In this document: piece after piece, positions 23,503 to 35,900 of the stretch
Position numbering within the stretch: position 1 is the stretch's first letter
Layout: each line of letters opens with the position of its first letter
Assembly (NCBI GenBank): GCA_941918925.1
Contig: OW799233.1
Coordinates: 44,940,275 to 45,004,274, forward strand
Origin: Phyto melanocephala
Taxonomy: Eukaryota > Arthropoda > Insecta > Diptera > Rhinophoridae
Reading direction: 5' to 3'
DNA: 64,000 bases
Notes under the pieces: model-generated
What the model was told of the DNA's origin: nothing
The model's input: only the letters and a program-made list of their open reading frames with translations
The model's database searches: none
Position numbers and translations under genes: made by a program

Positions 23503-24235
23503 ATAATAAATAAAACAAATATTATAAAGACCTCGAGCTTGAAGAATCAATTTGAAAATTTTTTTTTTTTTAGTTTTTTTTAGTTTTTTTTATTGTTTTT
23601 TTCTTATTTTTAATATTTTTTTTTTGTAATTTTTTTTTGTTTGGTATGTTTTTTACATGTATGTATGTATGTATGTTGTTTTTGTAATTGTGAAAAAAAA
23701 CGAGGTGGTCGTGGTTTTTTGCTCATATCTCAGAAAGTTATTGGGCGATTGTGCTGAATTTCAATAGCGATTCATTCCTGGATATTTCCAAGAGATTGAT
23801 ACCATATACAGATCTGAGGAACATATAGTTGCTTCTAAAAGTTGATTTCAACCAACACACGGACAGACGGATAGACGGACAGACGGACAGACGGTCAGGG
23901 CTTAATCGACTCATCTATTCATAAGCTTTCAGAAAATATATACTTTATGGGGTCGGAAATGAAAATTGTAGAAATTACAAACGGAATGACAAAGCTATAT
24001 ATACCCTTGTGCACCACAGGTGAAGGGTATAATAAAGCATTGTATGGGAAGTAGGCGTGTCACATTTATTTTCCGTTAGTACAAATCCATTGACCAAAAA
24101 GCAATGTTTGCAAAATTTCAGCATCGTACATCTATTTTTGTAGGTTTTATGACGTTTTAAATCTTAAATATACCGAAATAGACACTGTGCTGTATAATTA
24201 TTCGTGCATTTTGATCCAAGACGAATTTGTACCGG

Positions 24236-26026
24236 TGAACTTACCAGCCCAGCTGATTGGGAAGAATTTTGTGAAAATTTGTTGAATTTGTCTTGATTTT
24301 ATTTATTAATGCAGGGACGGAAAATAAGATTTTGCTTTCGGTATTAAACAATTAACTTGAGTGTACTTTTTAAATAATAAATGCACCAAATTTATGTATG
24401 CATGTTTGTTGCTTTTGCACCATTTGTAATGTGTTTCACAAAAATATATCCCTTTTTAATAAAATGTTATTAAATTTCACATATCATAACGAGTTTTACA
24501 ACCCTGATATACGAATTGGCCTTGAGAAAAAGCATCCCCTAAAAAGTTGCTTTGTTTTATCAATTCGCCGTTGCATATAAATACCTGTATGCAAGATTCG
24601 GCACAGCCGAATATAGTGCTCTTACTTGTTTTGTTGTTGTTGTTGTTGTTTAATAAATATTTATTTTGATTGAACTATTAAACATTTTTGTTTCACTTAT
24701 ATTACTTCATCTGTATGCATCAATTTAATGTTAATTTAAACGCTATTTTATTTATGTATTTTAGTCAACATATTGACACCATTTGTTGCTTCTGTTAATA
24801 TTTTTCACAACATTTGACTGCACAAAACGTTAAAAAAAAACAGAAAGAAAAATAAGATCTTAACTTAGTGTAGGTGTAGTGTAGGTAGATATATTCCTAC
24901 TTTAAATTTTTTAAATTTAGATAATAAAAGTATGTTGAGTTTTTGCATATAACATTATGGCTTTTTGCTTAACAATAGTTTATAAAGCTGCACTAAGATT
25001 TTTTGCGTACTGCCGTATGTAATTTGGGCTGGGTGTTGATAAATTAACTAGTCAATGAATCACATTACACGTTGGCAAGTGTTAAATAAATATTTACCGG
25101 TTGAAAGGTTTTGATCTTAAATATGTGGTTTAAAAACGAACTATTCATAGCAATCAAGGCGTTAGTAGCGGCTTGTGTAAAATACAGACTGCCTAAAGCT
25201 ATGCTTTAGAATCTTCATATGTTAATTATTTAACTTTTGAATGTTGCCATATTACTGTAATCATGGTCTTAATGAAACAAATATCTCTTAGTAAAAATAA
25301 TACAATAATACCTACCTAATAAAGAAAATGCGTACAGGAACCCTGCTGCTTACAATGCGATTTTAATTTTTTCTATTTTAATTTTTTTCTGTTAAATTTA
25401 TCTCATTTTCTTTGATTTTTCCTCAACAAAGCCTTGAACTCTTAAATGACATATAATTTCTTAAGAAAACTTTAAAGTTTTTATTGTGTCACACTTTTTC
25501 CAATTAAAACTGATAACAGATATTTTAATTGAATTTCAATAACTAGAGGTCATATCTAATAGTATGTATTGATATACAAGTTTCTTAAAAAGAAAATATC
25601 ACAACTTAAGATGATTTAAATTTAAATTCAATTAATTTTCGTTTTTGTCTCCTCTCTCTTCACCAGAATATTTAATTCAATTTAGCCTCAAGCGTAAAAG
25701 AAACTATAATTTAAATTGCTTTTTCTTTTCAAGTTAAAGCAAAGAAAACTCTTTTTATTTTATTGAATATATATTTCTCTTGAAAGATATAAAAGTTAAC
25801 GATAGACAGCAAATATATTAAAAGGGCATTTATGTGAATTAAGTTCATAAATTTTTCATTTCACAAATCGAAAAGGATTCGAATTTCTATCATACTATTT
25901 CCTTAGTAGTAATTTATAATGTGTTCACGGGTTTTCTTACAAAAAAAATTTTTTTTAATATTATTTTACATTTAACAAAGATAAATAAACTATGATGCGC
26001 TTAGGTTTGACATACAGCATTGATAC
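24236..26026. other. mostly unassigned AT-rich DNA with a short DINE-like end
   Basis: At 24596-24620 a reversed DINE-like head is visible (TTCGGCACAGCCGAA, then TCTTACTTGTT), followed by a (GTT)n run to about 24650. From there to 26026 I recognise nothing. Confidence 0.4.
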
Positions 26027-27246
26027 TAGGGTGATCGATTATTCGACGTTTTTAAGAAACCGGTTTTCAAATAGTTTGATATTAAGAATTAAAAAAAAAC
26101 CGGTTGCTCTTTTGAAAATTTAGAAAAAACTGGTTAACTGGTCGAATACATAAAATATATTTTTTTCTTATACCCATGACAGAGATACATATATAGGTAT
26201 AAACTAGTTTGTTCTGTGGTTTAATTGCATTTTAATTTAACACACATTCAATGGCATTATTATAAAATGCCGTTATATAAAACAAAGATGTTAAAGGACA
26301 GACACTTTTTACCTAAAAGTGATCGAAAAGATAAGTTTATGCTTCAATTACCTTGAACTTTTAAGGTTAGGTTAATAAATTTAAAAATGCAATATGGCAA
26401 CTAAATTGTGATTCATATATTTTTTTTCTACTTTGACCTTTTAATTTTTTTTATTTTAAGTTTTAATTTTCTAATACAATAATGCTAACACAAAACAGTA
26501 AATAAATCAATAAAAATTGTATTTATTTTTGTTCTTGCCACTAAATTTTTTTAAGAACTAAATTAATTTGTTAGAAATAACCGGTATTTGCTCTGGTTCT
26601 GCCATATAAAAAAAATCCTTTGTTACAAGAAGGTTTTAATAATGAAATATATAAAAAAGTCACTTTTAACTGCTTACGGTAGTCAACTTTATAGGCAAGA
26701 TGTAATAATGACCCTTTGTGTGTTTTAGTATACAAGTCATATGTTATCAGAGATATTAGTTAAGCTATGGGTAGTCTTTAGTACAAGTCGCTAGATTTCG
26801 TAGAAGCAAAATATTATAAAATTCGAAAATGAGATCAAAAAGTATTGCAAAGTACGAAAATTTGGTCAAAAAACTTAACTGAACAGCTGATTATCACAGC
26901 AAATTATAAGCGCAACAACGTATAAAATACCTGCTCTCCATTTAAAACAAATAATATTTAAGCTTAATTATTTTTCTTATTTTACACTTGTTTTTGAAAC
27001 AACAAATACATTTCTTACAATATTATATCTGATTTTTCGAAATTTTTTGAGTAATAAATATAGTATGGTACGTTTGGTTACAAAGATAAATGAACATAAA
27101 ACTTAAAATGAAAAAAAACCGGCTTCTGTGTGTAAAAAAACCGGTGTATTCGACATTCGAAAAATTAACATTTTGAAAAAACCGCCAGGTGAAAGACTAA
27201 AAAAACCGGGTTTTCCACCGGTTGTAAAACCGAATCGATCACCATA
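26027..27246 (-). mobile_element. hAT-like MITE, copy 2 (inverted)
   Basis: It begins TAGGGTGATCGATTATTCGA (the right-hand end of copy 1) and ends with the left-hand end, including ACCGGTTGTAAAACCGA. The CCGGTT clusters and AT-rich interior are as in copies 1 and 3. Its flanks (ATTGATAC and GTCGGCAA) do not match, so the target duplication is not preserved. Confidence 0.7.
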
Positions 27247-27801
27247 GTCGGCAATCAATCAAAAAATTAAAAATGTAAAAAAAAAGAAATTCGATATGTT
27301 GACATTTTTATATATTTTTTGGAATGCCTTTCTTTTTAGGTGCAAGTTTTCCTTAATTCTGGTATCGTCCATCGTAAGCACGTCACTCTCCCAAAAAGTG
27401 CTGTTACGGTCCTTTAAAAAAATATCATATACCTACATATGAATTATAACCTCCATGAAAAGATACCTACAAATTTCCACAATTCCCATTCTCTTACTTC
27501 GGAGTGTCCTTCTGCCATCCCAACTTTTAGCAACATGTTCAGGTTTGTGATTGCTAGTGCATTTACAATTTTTACTAAATGCAAATACTGTCGTCAAATA
27601 CAAACAAAAAAAAATTTGCCAGATTGTAATTTTGTAGAGACGCCTCGCTTAAAGCACCCACCCTGTCGTCACCCGTAGAAAACTTCAAATTACAATAAAA
27701 AATTAAAATATTTACAGCCTATTTTATTTGAAATAACACAAAACTTTTGTTAATAATTATTAATTTTTATTTAGGAAACATTGTTAAAATAAAAAAGTAG
27801 C
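27247..27801. other. nothing recognised
   Basis: The 79-codon plus-strand frame at 27439-27678 has no recognisable motif. Probably non-coding. Confidence 0.35.
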
Positions 27802-29779
27802 TTAAGCTGTCCATGCTCTTTCTTCCACATCATTCAATTTCGATCTAAAGACCTCGTCCTTTATAAGCTGTCGTATATGTGGACCTACAAATATGCCTTC
27901 TTTTACTTTAGCATTTCTGATTCTAGGATATTTGCTCTTAATGTATAGAAAGCCTTCACCGTCCTTGTTTATTGCTATGACAAAATTTTTCATTAGGCCT
28001 AGCTTTATGTGAGGAGGAGGCAGAAGATTTTTTTTCTTTTTGAATTAAAGACTCTTCTGCTAAATTTTTTTCTCCTGGAATAAAATTTACTCTTTTCGGC
28101 TAAATTTTAACATTGTATTGTTTTTCTTTCGCGCGGCTATCCCATTCACATAAGAAGCAACAAAACTTAGTATATCCACTTTGCAATCCATTTAACATTG
28201 CTACGACTTTCAAATCTGCACATACGTTCTGCATAAGTAATGTGAATATTTAAGCATCTTCATGCTACAAGGTGGCGCAAAAGAAATCCTCCTATCAGAA
28301 AATGCTACAAATTTTGCAATTGGCCCCTAATGTCAGTTCTGTTTTGACATTTGTGTAGTAAACACATGCAAAATACACGTTATTAAACAATGTTACGCTA
28401 CACTGCTCCAGAACGCGGAATATTGGTGACTATTTATTTGACCGGTCGGTGACTTTGGCACAACGTGAATTTCGTCGCAGATTTCCTAGCCGTCCAACGC
28501 CTACTGGTGAAACACTGCGACGTATAGCCGCTCGCCTCGAAGAGACTGGCACAACACGAGATGCTGCCAGGAGTGGCAGACCCCGGAGTAGCCGTTCTGC
28601 AGAGAATATTGCTGCTGTAGCCGAGGATGTCATGGAAGCGCCGTCGACATCGACCAGACGACGTGCCACGCAAATGGCTATCAGTCGACGGTCTTTACAG
28701 CGAATTTTGGTACAAGATTTAAAGATGTTTCCGTACAAAGTCCAGACGGTGCATCAGCTGTTAGCTGCTGACCGCCAATCGCGTCTAACATACGCTCAAG
28801 CCATCCTGAATCACCACCAAGAGGAAGATGATTTTTCATTTAAATAATCATGAGTGATGAGGCCCATTTCCATCTTAGCGGGTACGTAAATAAGCAAAAG
28901 TTACGCTTCTGGGGCACTGAAAATCCGCGTGTAACACACGAAGAGCCATTACACCCGCTCAAAGTTATTGTATGGTGTGCTGTTTTCGCTGGAGGAGTCA
29001 TCGGACCTTTTTTTTTCGAAGACGTCGCGGGCCAAACGGTTACTGTGAATGGTGAGCGCTACAGAGCAATGATCAACGAGTTCTTTTTGCCGCAACTTGA
29101 TGAATTGGGATTGGAAAACATGTGGTTCCAACAGGACGGTGCAACAGCACACACTGCACGTCCCACAACCGATATGCTGAAGGATGCATTTCCCGGGCGC
29201 CTAATCTCCTGTTTTGGCGATTTGAACTGGCCAGCAAGATCGCCTGATTTGACCGCCCCAGACTTCTTTTTGTGGGGCTTTTTGAAGTCGCGGGTTTATG
29301 TCAATAAGCCTCAGACTCTTGCAGCTCTTAAGGACAATATCCGTCAAGAATGTTAGGACCTATCGCCGGAAGTTTTGGCCAAAGTGATGGAAAATGCCAT
29401 AAAAAGGGCTCAAATGACAATAAACTGTGGCGGCGGCCATTTACATGACATCATATTCTCGACTTGATGTAAAAAAAATTAAAAGACTAAATAAAAATAC
29501 TCCACAAGAAGAATCAAAGTTTTTAATTTTTTTTTTTAAATTACAGCCAGAAAACATCGGAAGGTTATTTTTGCGCCACCTTGTACAATAGTTTTCTATA
29601 ATATTTCTTGAATACGCGAGTGAGACGGATGGAAATTTGTTGCCATTGTGAAGTAAAAAAAGGTTGTTCTCTATTTCGAAAGTACGAGACCTTAATGGCC
29701 TTTTGCACCAAATTCCATTCATTGTTGCTACAAGGCGCTTTAGTGCGCCCACGCTGACGTTATTTGCTGCATTACACAT
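27802..29779 (-). pseudogene. uncharacterised mobile-associated ORF, middle part, interrupted by a mariner
   Basis: Reading the minus strand, 29779-29586 ends with LFLLHNGNKFPSVSLAYSRN. After the mariner (28268-29583) the frame resumes with CADLKVVAMLNGLQ, GYTKFCCFLCEWDSRAKEK, LLPPPHIKLGLMKNF and KVKEGIFVGPHIRQLIKDEVF, ending at 27802. A stop interrupts it after QYNVKI, and there is at least one frameshift. From memory these blocks, in this order, belong to one uncharacterised ORF family common in arthropod genomes. I know of no function; its scattered fragments suggest a mobile origin. Confidence 0.6.
28268..29583 (+). mobile_element. mariner-type (DD41D-spaced) transposon, inactive
   Basis: A 1316-bp element with inverted ends CAAGGTGGCGCAAAA, flanked by TA at 28266-28267 and 29584-29585. 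The transposase frame runs on the plus strand from ATG 28390. It has an N-terminal helix-turn-helix region (TLAQREFRRRFPSRPTP, GRPRSSRS) and then the catalytic core: SDEAHF, WFQQDGATAHTAR and SPDLTAPDFFLWG. There are 41 residues between the second and third Asp, the DD41D spacing. Lesions: a frameshift near 28445, one near 28845 just before SDEAHF, and a TAG at 29354 before the last ~30 codons. Confidence 0.85.
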
Positions 29780-30597
29780 ATTTGGTCAATATTGGGTACC
29801 AGCGGCAAATTGACAATAAAATCTACATATTTTAACCTATTTTTATGGTTTATGGCTTTTTTAGTTTTTAAGATAAGTTGCTCTCAGAAAAATGTGCAAA
29901 ATGTTGAATATTTGCTTTATATTTTTTTTAATCCAATTTTCAAATTGAAAAATATTACGAATTTTTTTTTCTCCATTAATTTCTGAATAATTCCAAAACG
30001 ATAAGAGATAGAGAAAAATTCTACACTACTTAAATAAATAAAATTTTGTTACACATCTTCTGGTGTTTTATTTTTGAAAATCAAATGACTGGATCTTGAG
30101 TTAGGATGAAATATGTCTCCGTATCTGACTAATTTAGGGGGAAAAATTTGCCACGCCCATCAAAATCCATATAGTCGACATAGTTTTAATTAAGGGTAAG
30201 ACAAAAAATGATTTTTTGTCTAGCAGTGTTATTATAAATTTAAAACTGTTTTCTCAATTTCAACATTTTGGGACAAGATTAACTTTTAACTTTTTGATAA
30301 ATGTTTTGCATACTTATATTTATATTGATTTTTATTCAGGTGTATTTTTTTTTTTAATTTTTTTAAGCAAAGATAAGTTTTAGTATTTATTCACATATTC
30401 ACAAAATTAAAAATGAGCTTGAAATGTATTTTAACTCAATTTTTTCATACAAAATTCTTCCTAAAAGAGATTTCAAATATATATTATTTTTTTAATAAAT
30501 ACAAACCTTAATTTTTATATTTAATTATCCGAGCCTAAGGTCATACAACAGTTTTTATTCTTTTTTTATATAAAAAGCAACACAAATTAAACAATAT
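29780..30597. other. AT-rich, nothing recognised
   Basis: Long A/T tracts with short open frames by chance only. Confidence 0.4.
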
Positions 30598-30650
30598 TTT
30601 ATTTCTCAATATTTCGCTACTCCTTCGTGTAGCATATTCAGGAAAATTAA
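30598..30650 (-). repeat. solo PLE terminal-repeat fragment
   Basis: Matches the PLE terminal repeat around GCTACACGAAGGAGTAGCGAAATATTG on the minus strand. The hammerhead-like CTGAAGA is changed to CTGAATA. No PLE body is attached. Confidence 0.6.
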
Positions 30651-30732
30651 TTAACAAATTAACAATAATTACAACATTTTTCTTTTTTTATACTAATAAT
30701 AAACATTTATTTTTTTTTAAATTTTTATTATT

Positions 30733-30805
30733 ACTAGCATATTACCCGCTACTTCGATAGCGCAGTTCTTACTAGTTATTTACTGAATAATCAAGTTATT
30801 TTTGT
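30733..30805 (-). mobile_element. truncated Helitron 3' end
   Basis: Minus-strand CGCTATCGAAGTAGCGGGTAATATGCTAGT is the hairpin plus CTAGT end of the Helitron family at 7235-11945. Only about 70 bases are preserved before a DINE-like repeat begins. Confidence 0.6.
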
Positions 30806-31320
30806 ACCCTTCACCTGTGGTGCACAAGGGTATATATAGCTTTGTCATTCCGTTTGTAATTTCTACAATTTTCATTTCCGACCCCTTAAAGTATATATTT
30901 TCTGAAAGCTAATGTCCGTCTGTCCGTGTGTCCGTGTGTTGGCCATGTCCGTGTGTTGGTTAAAATCATTTTTTTAAGCCCCCAGGCATTTCTAAGACCC
31001 GTGTAAGGTACAAAAAAAAAGCAGATCAGTATTGAAAATCAGAAAAATCGCTTTTTAAACAACTGAAATATGATGATGACAGTTTAGCTACTTTTCACAT
31101 TAAAGACTCAATAACAACTAAAGCTAAATGGACAAAAAGAGAATGGTACGAGAGTGTAAAAGGGTGAATATAACTTTGTCATTTCGTTTGTAATTTCTAC
31201 AATATTCATTTGAGACCCTATTAAGTAGATGTATATACTCTGAATCATTATAGATGGAGGAAATGATTTACCGAAGTCCGTCTGTCCGTGTGTATGTTGA
31301 TTTCAACTTAACAGCAAACG
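30806..31320 (-). repeat. two DINE-like repeat fragments in a row
   Basis: 30806-31010 and about 31150-31320, both reversed, share CATTCCGTTTGTAATTTCTA, TTTCCGACCCCTTAAAGTAT and GTCCGTCTGTCCGTGTG runs. The 95-codon frame at 31254-31541 starts inside the second fragment and is not a gene. Confidence 0.6.
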
Positions 31321-31739
31321 TATTCTGCAGATTCTTACAGAGCATCAATTTATTGTATATGTTTTTAAGAACTTTGTTTTTGAAAGTCAGTTATGTGGCA
31401 CATTTAGAGTTGAGATATATGCAAAAGAACACGATTAGGTCTGTATTTTTACTAAAACAATATCAAAATTATGAGTTCCAAAGGAACTTCTTGCAGCATA
31501 TGTTACATATATGTATATTAAACGACGACGGCTTAGTATAAAAGGGCCGTATCTGGATTTATCTCGAAACAACGTTTTTAACGTTTTTTGGAAGTCTATT
31601 AGCAAACACATGACTGTTGGAAATAATGGATTTATAGGCACATAAAAATGCCAAAACACATTTCAGTTTACTTAAGTTTTATTAAAAATTTTTTTCCTGT
31701 AAAGTAATAGACAAACGAGATACGCCCTTTTTATAATTA
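31321..31739. other. nothing recognised
   Basis: No domain, RNA gene or terminal repeat found. Confidence 0.35.
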
Positions 31740-31860
31740 GCCATAATATGTAGGTAGGTAAGTAGAACAGGCAGCTGTTGTTTAGCTCACTTGGGTCCAT
31801 TATATTGATCCCTTTGTGATACCTGAGTAGAATAGAAAGAATAGAACAACAACAAGCTGC
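31740..31860 (-). mobile_element. possible diverged SINE 3' half
   Basis: On the minus strand: a TCTATTC-rich segment, TCACA and AATGGACC motifs, a GTGAG segment and a terminal CTTACCTACCTAC. This follows the order of the 3' half of the SINE at 15278-15493. No tRNA-like head was found. Confidence 0.4.
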
Positions 31861-32674
31861 AATGCAAACAAAGTTAAATTTACAATTGAAGAATAAATAA
31901 TGTTGATGAAAGGGGTAAGCAAATCGAACAAGTAAAATATCAACCACATTGTCCGAAGCTAATTTTTGAGTTAACAGTCTTCAAGAGGTATTAGAAAATA
32001 TGACAAATCCACAAACAGGGAGAAAGACTAAGTCGGAGTCCTTTAACTTAGCTTTCTATGAAAGATTTGATTTGAATAAAATTTAAAAGTTATTTAGTTA
32101 AGAGTTAACTCTTAACTTGACTCTGCATTCCGAGACTTTTGCAGACATATTCATTACTACACCTGGTACAAGTTCCGATTAGCCTGAGAGATGTGGCCTA
32201 TTCAGCATTTGTCAATTAGTTATTAGAGAAGAAGTCCAGAGAGGTACCTTAAATCTTATATATTTCGAGACTCAGATCCACTTTTTGATGGCGCAATGAC
32301 AACTTATACCAAAGCAAATGACACAAAAGTATTTAAATTTTCGATATCCTATCGACAGCCCTAATAATGCATCCGTAAATAAGATGAGCTTTTATTTAGC
32401 TGATCGCTCACTCAAAGCTCACTGTGTGGTTTGAGTAATATAAACCCGTTATCCGTGCTCTAATATAGAAAGTTAATGATTAAGCTAATCACGATAACCT
32501 GTGACTGTACAGGTTTTTAAAAGTGCTCGTGCTAATTAAATTAATTACGTAAATAGTCAATTATTCTAAGTTGCAATGCGTTGCTTTCTTCAATAATTAA
32601 TAATGTTTATTTGCATTGTATTACGTAATAAAGAAACAAGAAATTAGTTAAATTTCGCCCTTTTATGAAAATTT
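31861..32674. other. 3' flank of LPMO copy C, nothing else recognised
   Basis: AT-rich; no coding or repeat signature seen. Confidence 0.35.
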
Positions 32675-33624
32675 TTATTTACGTGGCATGATTAAATCTA
32701 TTTTTGTCATTATGCATTCATTATTGTTGAACGATGATTTAACACGAATATCAGCACAGCCTCTGTACATATCTTGGGGGCCACAACCAAGTGCTCCTAT
32801 GCCGTTACTACAAATACCCCAGTGAGTTGCTGCATTATAAGTCCAACGCAAAACACAATGCTCACAGTTAAGGCCGGGTGGCAAAAAAATCGTAGAGTTG
32901 AACTTGTCAAAATAATTTGTTACATCGAACTTGTAAGTGCCGTCCTCAAATTTTAGGGGATACTTGGCAAAACACTCCTCAGTTTCGCTTGATTCATCCA
33001 GATTGCACACATCGAATTGAAAGTAGCCCTTGTGATTTGCGGTTAAATCAATTTCTACATTGACTGTTTTTACATTTTCATAGGATTCCACTATAACACC
33101 GCTACCACCATATTTACCACCCAATTCATTGGCTCTAGGAGTAGGATCATTGTAATTGTCGCCACACAAACCGCACTTGCCGCCATTTTTTATTTTAGTC
33201 TAAAAATAGTATAGTTTTATTGTTATTTAAAATGATTTAGTTTAATGGATATTATCTCTTTTATCTTGTCTTTGTTAGTATGTTTTCCTTAATCACTAGC
33301 TTGATATTAAGTATTTTGTATAAAAATTATTTTATTAAGTGCGAAGATCCAGATTCAGCTGGTGATGAATCACGAGATTTCAAGCTTATGATAAAGGATA
33401 ACTAACACATTATTCCAACAATATGAAACACACGCATTTCAACTTACTGTCAGACCACCACAATTAAGTTCATTATCATTGTAGTTAGGTATTGCAGATT
33501 TATCGTAACGCCAACGAGTAGATCTACTAGGTGGATTTAGCATCCTGCCATGACCCCAGACCAAATTATACAGTGTCGCACACTGTACAGCAATCACCAA
33601 GACTATTAAGGGAAAAGCTTTCAT
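32675..33624 (-). CDS. AA15 lytic polysaccharide monooxygenase, copy C
   Basis: Predicted secreted copper monooxygenase for chitin-type polysaccharides. Exon 1 is 33448-33624 (59 codons, donor GTAAGT), exon 2 is 32675-33199, total 233 residues. Signal peptide 1-24, mature start HGRMLNPPSRSTRW with brace His25; second brace His115 in TANHKGYF; axial residue Tyr204 in DMYRGCADIR. NCEHCVLRWTY and the Cys loop (ICSNGIGALGCGPQ) are intact. Exon 1 ends NELNCGGLT, where the other copies have NELF. The C-terminal tail (KSSFNNNECIMTKIDLIMPRK after RV) is unlike that of A or B. It looks functional. Confidence 0.9.
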
Positions 33625-33682
33625 TTTCGAATTTTGCTTTCTATTAATGTCTATGTTAACTTTCGTTTATTTGGAAAGTGAA

Positions 33683-33692
33683 TACCATAAAT
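33683..33692 (-). promoter_or_regulatory. TATA-like box of LPMO copy C
   Basis: ATTTATGGTA on the minus strand, 59-68 bases upstream of the ATG. It is one base different from the box shared by copies B, D, E, F and G. Confidence 0.5.
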
Positions 33693-34044
33693 TGAATGAT
33701 TAAGAGAATCTTTTATATGTTTTCAATCCTTTCGAAATCAAATATACATGCATACATACATATTAGATATTTTTTGGAATTCTTTTTGCAAATTAATTAA
33801 TACGAAATAATAAACTTTATTTGAATACAAATGTATATATTTTTTTGTGAAGAATATAAACAATAGTAGAGTTAAAAATAAAATACTTCCAAACAATTGC
33901 CTAAATATTTTCGTACTAAAAATATTATTGACAAATTTCAGAGAAAAACATACAAATTTTTATGTTGTGTTAAAATAAGGCAAATAAATTAATTCATTAA
34001 TTTAACTAATATTATAAAAATAAAAATAATAAGCGTTTAACAAA

Positions 34045-34190
34045 ATTACAGTTTCTGGCCACATTAAGTATATATTTGCTGAAAGCTCATGAATAGGCTG
34101 GATCAGCCGTGTATTGGTTAATTTAATTACTTAAAGTTGCCCCCACATGTTGCACAGCTCTGTAAATTTCATTCGAAATATGATTGGAAT
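34045..34190 (-). repeat. DINE-like fragment
   Basis: Has AAGTATATATTTGCTGAAAG, a TCATGAATAGG segment and a CCGTGTATTGGTT segment in the DINE-like order, reversed and decayed. Confidence 0.45.
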
Positions 34191-34194
34191 TGTG

Positions 34195-34760
34195 CTTAAA
34201 TCTCGACTACTGTAAAGAGATTAATTGAAGAATTCAGGAAGACTGGATCCGTAGGAAACACAACACACACTTGTCATCTAAAATCAAGGCGTTCAAATGT
34301 CAATCTCGAAGTACTTAGTATGTGAGGGTATCAGTGACGATCCAGGAACCTCAATTCGGCATCGTGGACAAGAATTTAAAATTTCTAGAAGCTCTCTACA
34401 GCCTATACTCACTAAAGATTTGTGTCTCCACATTAACAAAATTAAACTACAACACAACAACTAAAGCCTAATGAACATGCGCAGTGCAGAGAGTTAGTTG
34501 AATGGATTATTGAGCATCAAACAAATGGATGCTGATTTTTCCAGCAAAATCATCCGAAGCAATAAAGCACATTTTATGTGATTGTTGAAAAAGAAATGCA
34601 TGTTTGGTGTAGATTCTGAGCTGCAGGCATAACTATACTTTACTTCTTTTAAAAATGAGGTTGATCCAGCAGTGATTGCTACTTGTGCTTGATATCGCGA
34701 CATGATAACACAGTTCTTTCTGCTACAATTGGATGCCATCCAGCCCGTGAAAAAATCCAC
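34195..34760 (+). pseudogene. mariner-type transposase remnant
   Basis: Plus-strand frames, broken many times, give TVKRLIEEFRKTGS, then LKPNEHAQCRELVEWIIEHQ, then DADFSSKII before SNKAHF (the usual SDEAHF with the catalytic Asp changed). Further on is YRDMITQFFLLQLDAI. These occur in the order of a mariner-type transposase. It is dead. Confidence 0.6.
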
Positions 34761-35219
34761 TTATTGCATGAGCTATTTACATGTAGTGATCAGAATTAGT
34801 CCACTAAATAGTTCGTATTGTTTAACACCATAATACTTATTTCTTTTTATGACCACAACCACCCGTACTTTAAAGGAGGAGATTTAATGCTGCATCAACG
34901 AAATTTAGTCATATTTATGCAAAATGGTCATGGAAAGTTCCGACAAACGAGTGCATATGAGCCTGCAAATCGGTGGCCATTTGTCCGATGTGTTATTCTT
35001 TAAATATCTCTATCCTGTGAGCTTTATGACTTAATAAAAAATAAATAACAACTAAATGAAAAAAAACTGCGAATTCTATTTAATAAAAATCTTGCGTTAG
35101 TTTTGGAACACCCTTTATTTACAAACGACATTAGATTTTTTCCAATAGCCGAGAGCAACGATATTAGTATCAAGAGAAAGGCCCTAACAAGCAGACTATA
35201 ATACACTATAAAGAAATTA
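34761..35219. other. probable continuation of decayed transposon DNA
   Basis: Short frames around 34818-35003 and 35024-35206 carry no recognisable motif. Confidence 0.3.
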
Positions 35220-35900
35220 AAAATCCGTGATGGCCACCATTTTAAAAATGGCGTACAATAAATGTTGTATATGTATGTATCTAAAGGTTCACTTCAACAC
35301 TATCAGTATTGCTATCAAACGAAAGGTCGTAACCAATAGAATACATTAAACTTAAAAAAAGAGGTAAAATTATAGATGGCATCGGAAATAAAATGGCGGC
35401 GGATATATCGGTCAAATGCACAATAATGCCACAATAGTGCTGTCAAATGAACTGACTTGAGTAGTAGAAGGAAGTTAACTATGTAAAAATTTAAAATCTA
35501 TGACGTCGGAATTACTAAAGCAAAATAGTGTTTAAATCTTAAAATTAAGCTAAGCTACGATGCCGTCACTATACCAAATTGTATGATGGTAAAGGACCGA
35601 ATAGAGCATTCTTTCTTGTTACTCTCTCTATCACCAGTACCAGTAGTACAACAACATTTAACATGTGCTTGTCATTGAAAATACTTCAATACAAAGTCCC
35701 TTATTCTTTTAAAACTATTGTCCATAGAGAAAATGTATAAATTTTAGATAAAGCGTTGTCGTCTTTAAAAGTTAAATTTTTGCTAAATTTCAGTATTATA
35801 CATCCAATTTTGTCAGTTTTATTACGTTTTAAATTTTTAATATACCGAAAATGGATATTTCGACGTGTTACAAACGGAATGAGAAAATGAATAAAAAGCG
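35220..35900 (-). repeat. dispersed repeat fragments
   Basis: 35220-35480 resembles 6130-6529 in reverse (for example GATATCAAACGAAAG-type motifs and ATGGCG blocks). 35690-35880 resembles part of 3720-4000 (AAGCGTT, CATCCAATTTTGTCAGTTTTAT). Both are decayed. Confidence 0.4.

Larger units (their letters stand above)
20081..23567 (+). mobile_element. Penelope-like retroelement (PLE) with inverted and direct terminal repeats
   Basis: The order is: an inverted terminal copy (20081-20217), a 3'-end fragment of a second element (20222-20535), a direct terminal copy (20536-20672), the element body with its ORF, and a right terminal copy (23458-23567). A partial tandem copy plus an inverted terminal repeat is a typical PLE arrangement. 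The 20222-20331 piece matches the last ~110 bases of the ORF (23137-23253). PLEs move by an RT with an unusual GIY-YIG endonuclease. Confidence 0.85.
19786..24031 (+). repeat. DINE-like repeat interrupted by a Penelope-like element
   Basis: The left part (about 19786-20000) starts ACAAGTAACAGTGCTATATT with the TTCGGCCGTGCCGAA palindrome and a TATACCCTTCAC segment. The right part (about 23640-24031) has ACGGACAGACGG repeats, TACTTTATGGGGTCGGAAAT and a closing GGGTATAAT. The GGGGTCGGAAA and GTCC-run segments match, from memory, the Drosophila INE-1/DNAREP1 consensus. Confidence 0.65.
19366..24235 (+). repeat. outer DINE-like repeat, interrupted by the 19786-24031 nest
   Basis: The left part (19366-19785) and right part (24032-24235) correspond in order to 3166-4000. 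The junction falls in the segment that reads ATGAATTTAAGATAAAGCG at about 3757. The insertion is a second DINE-like repeat carrying a Penelope-like element. Confidence 0.6.
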
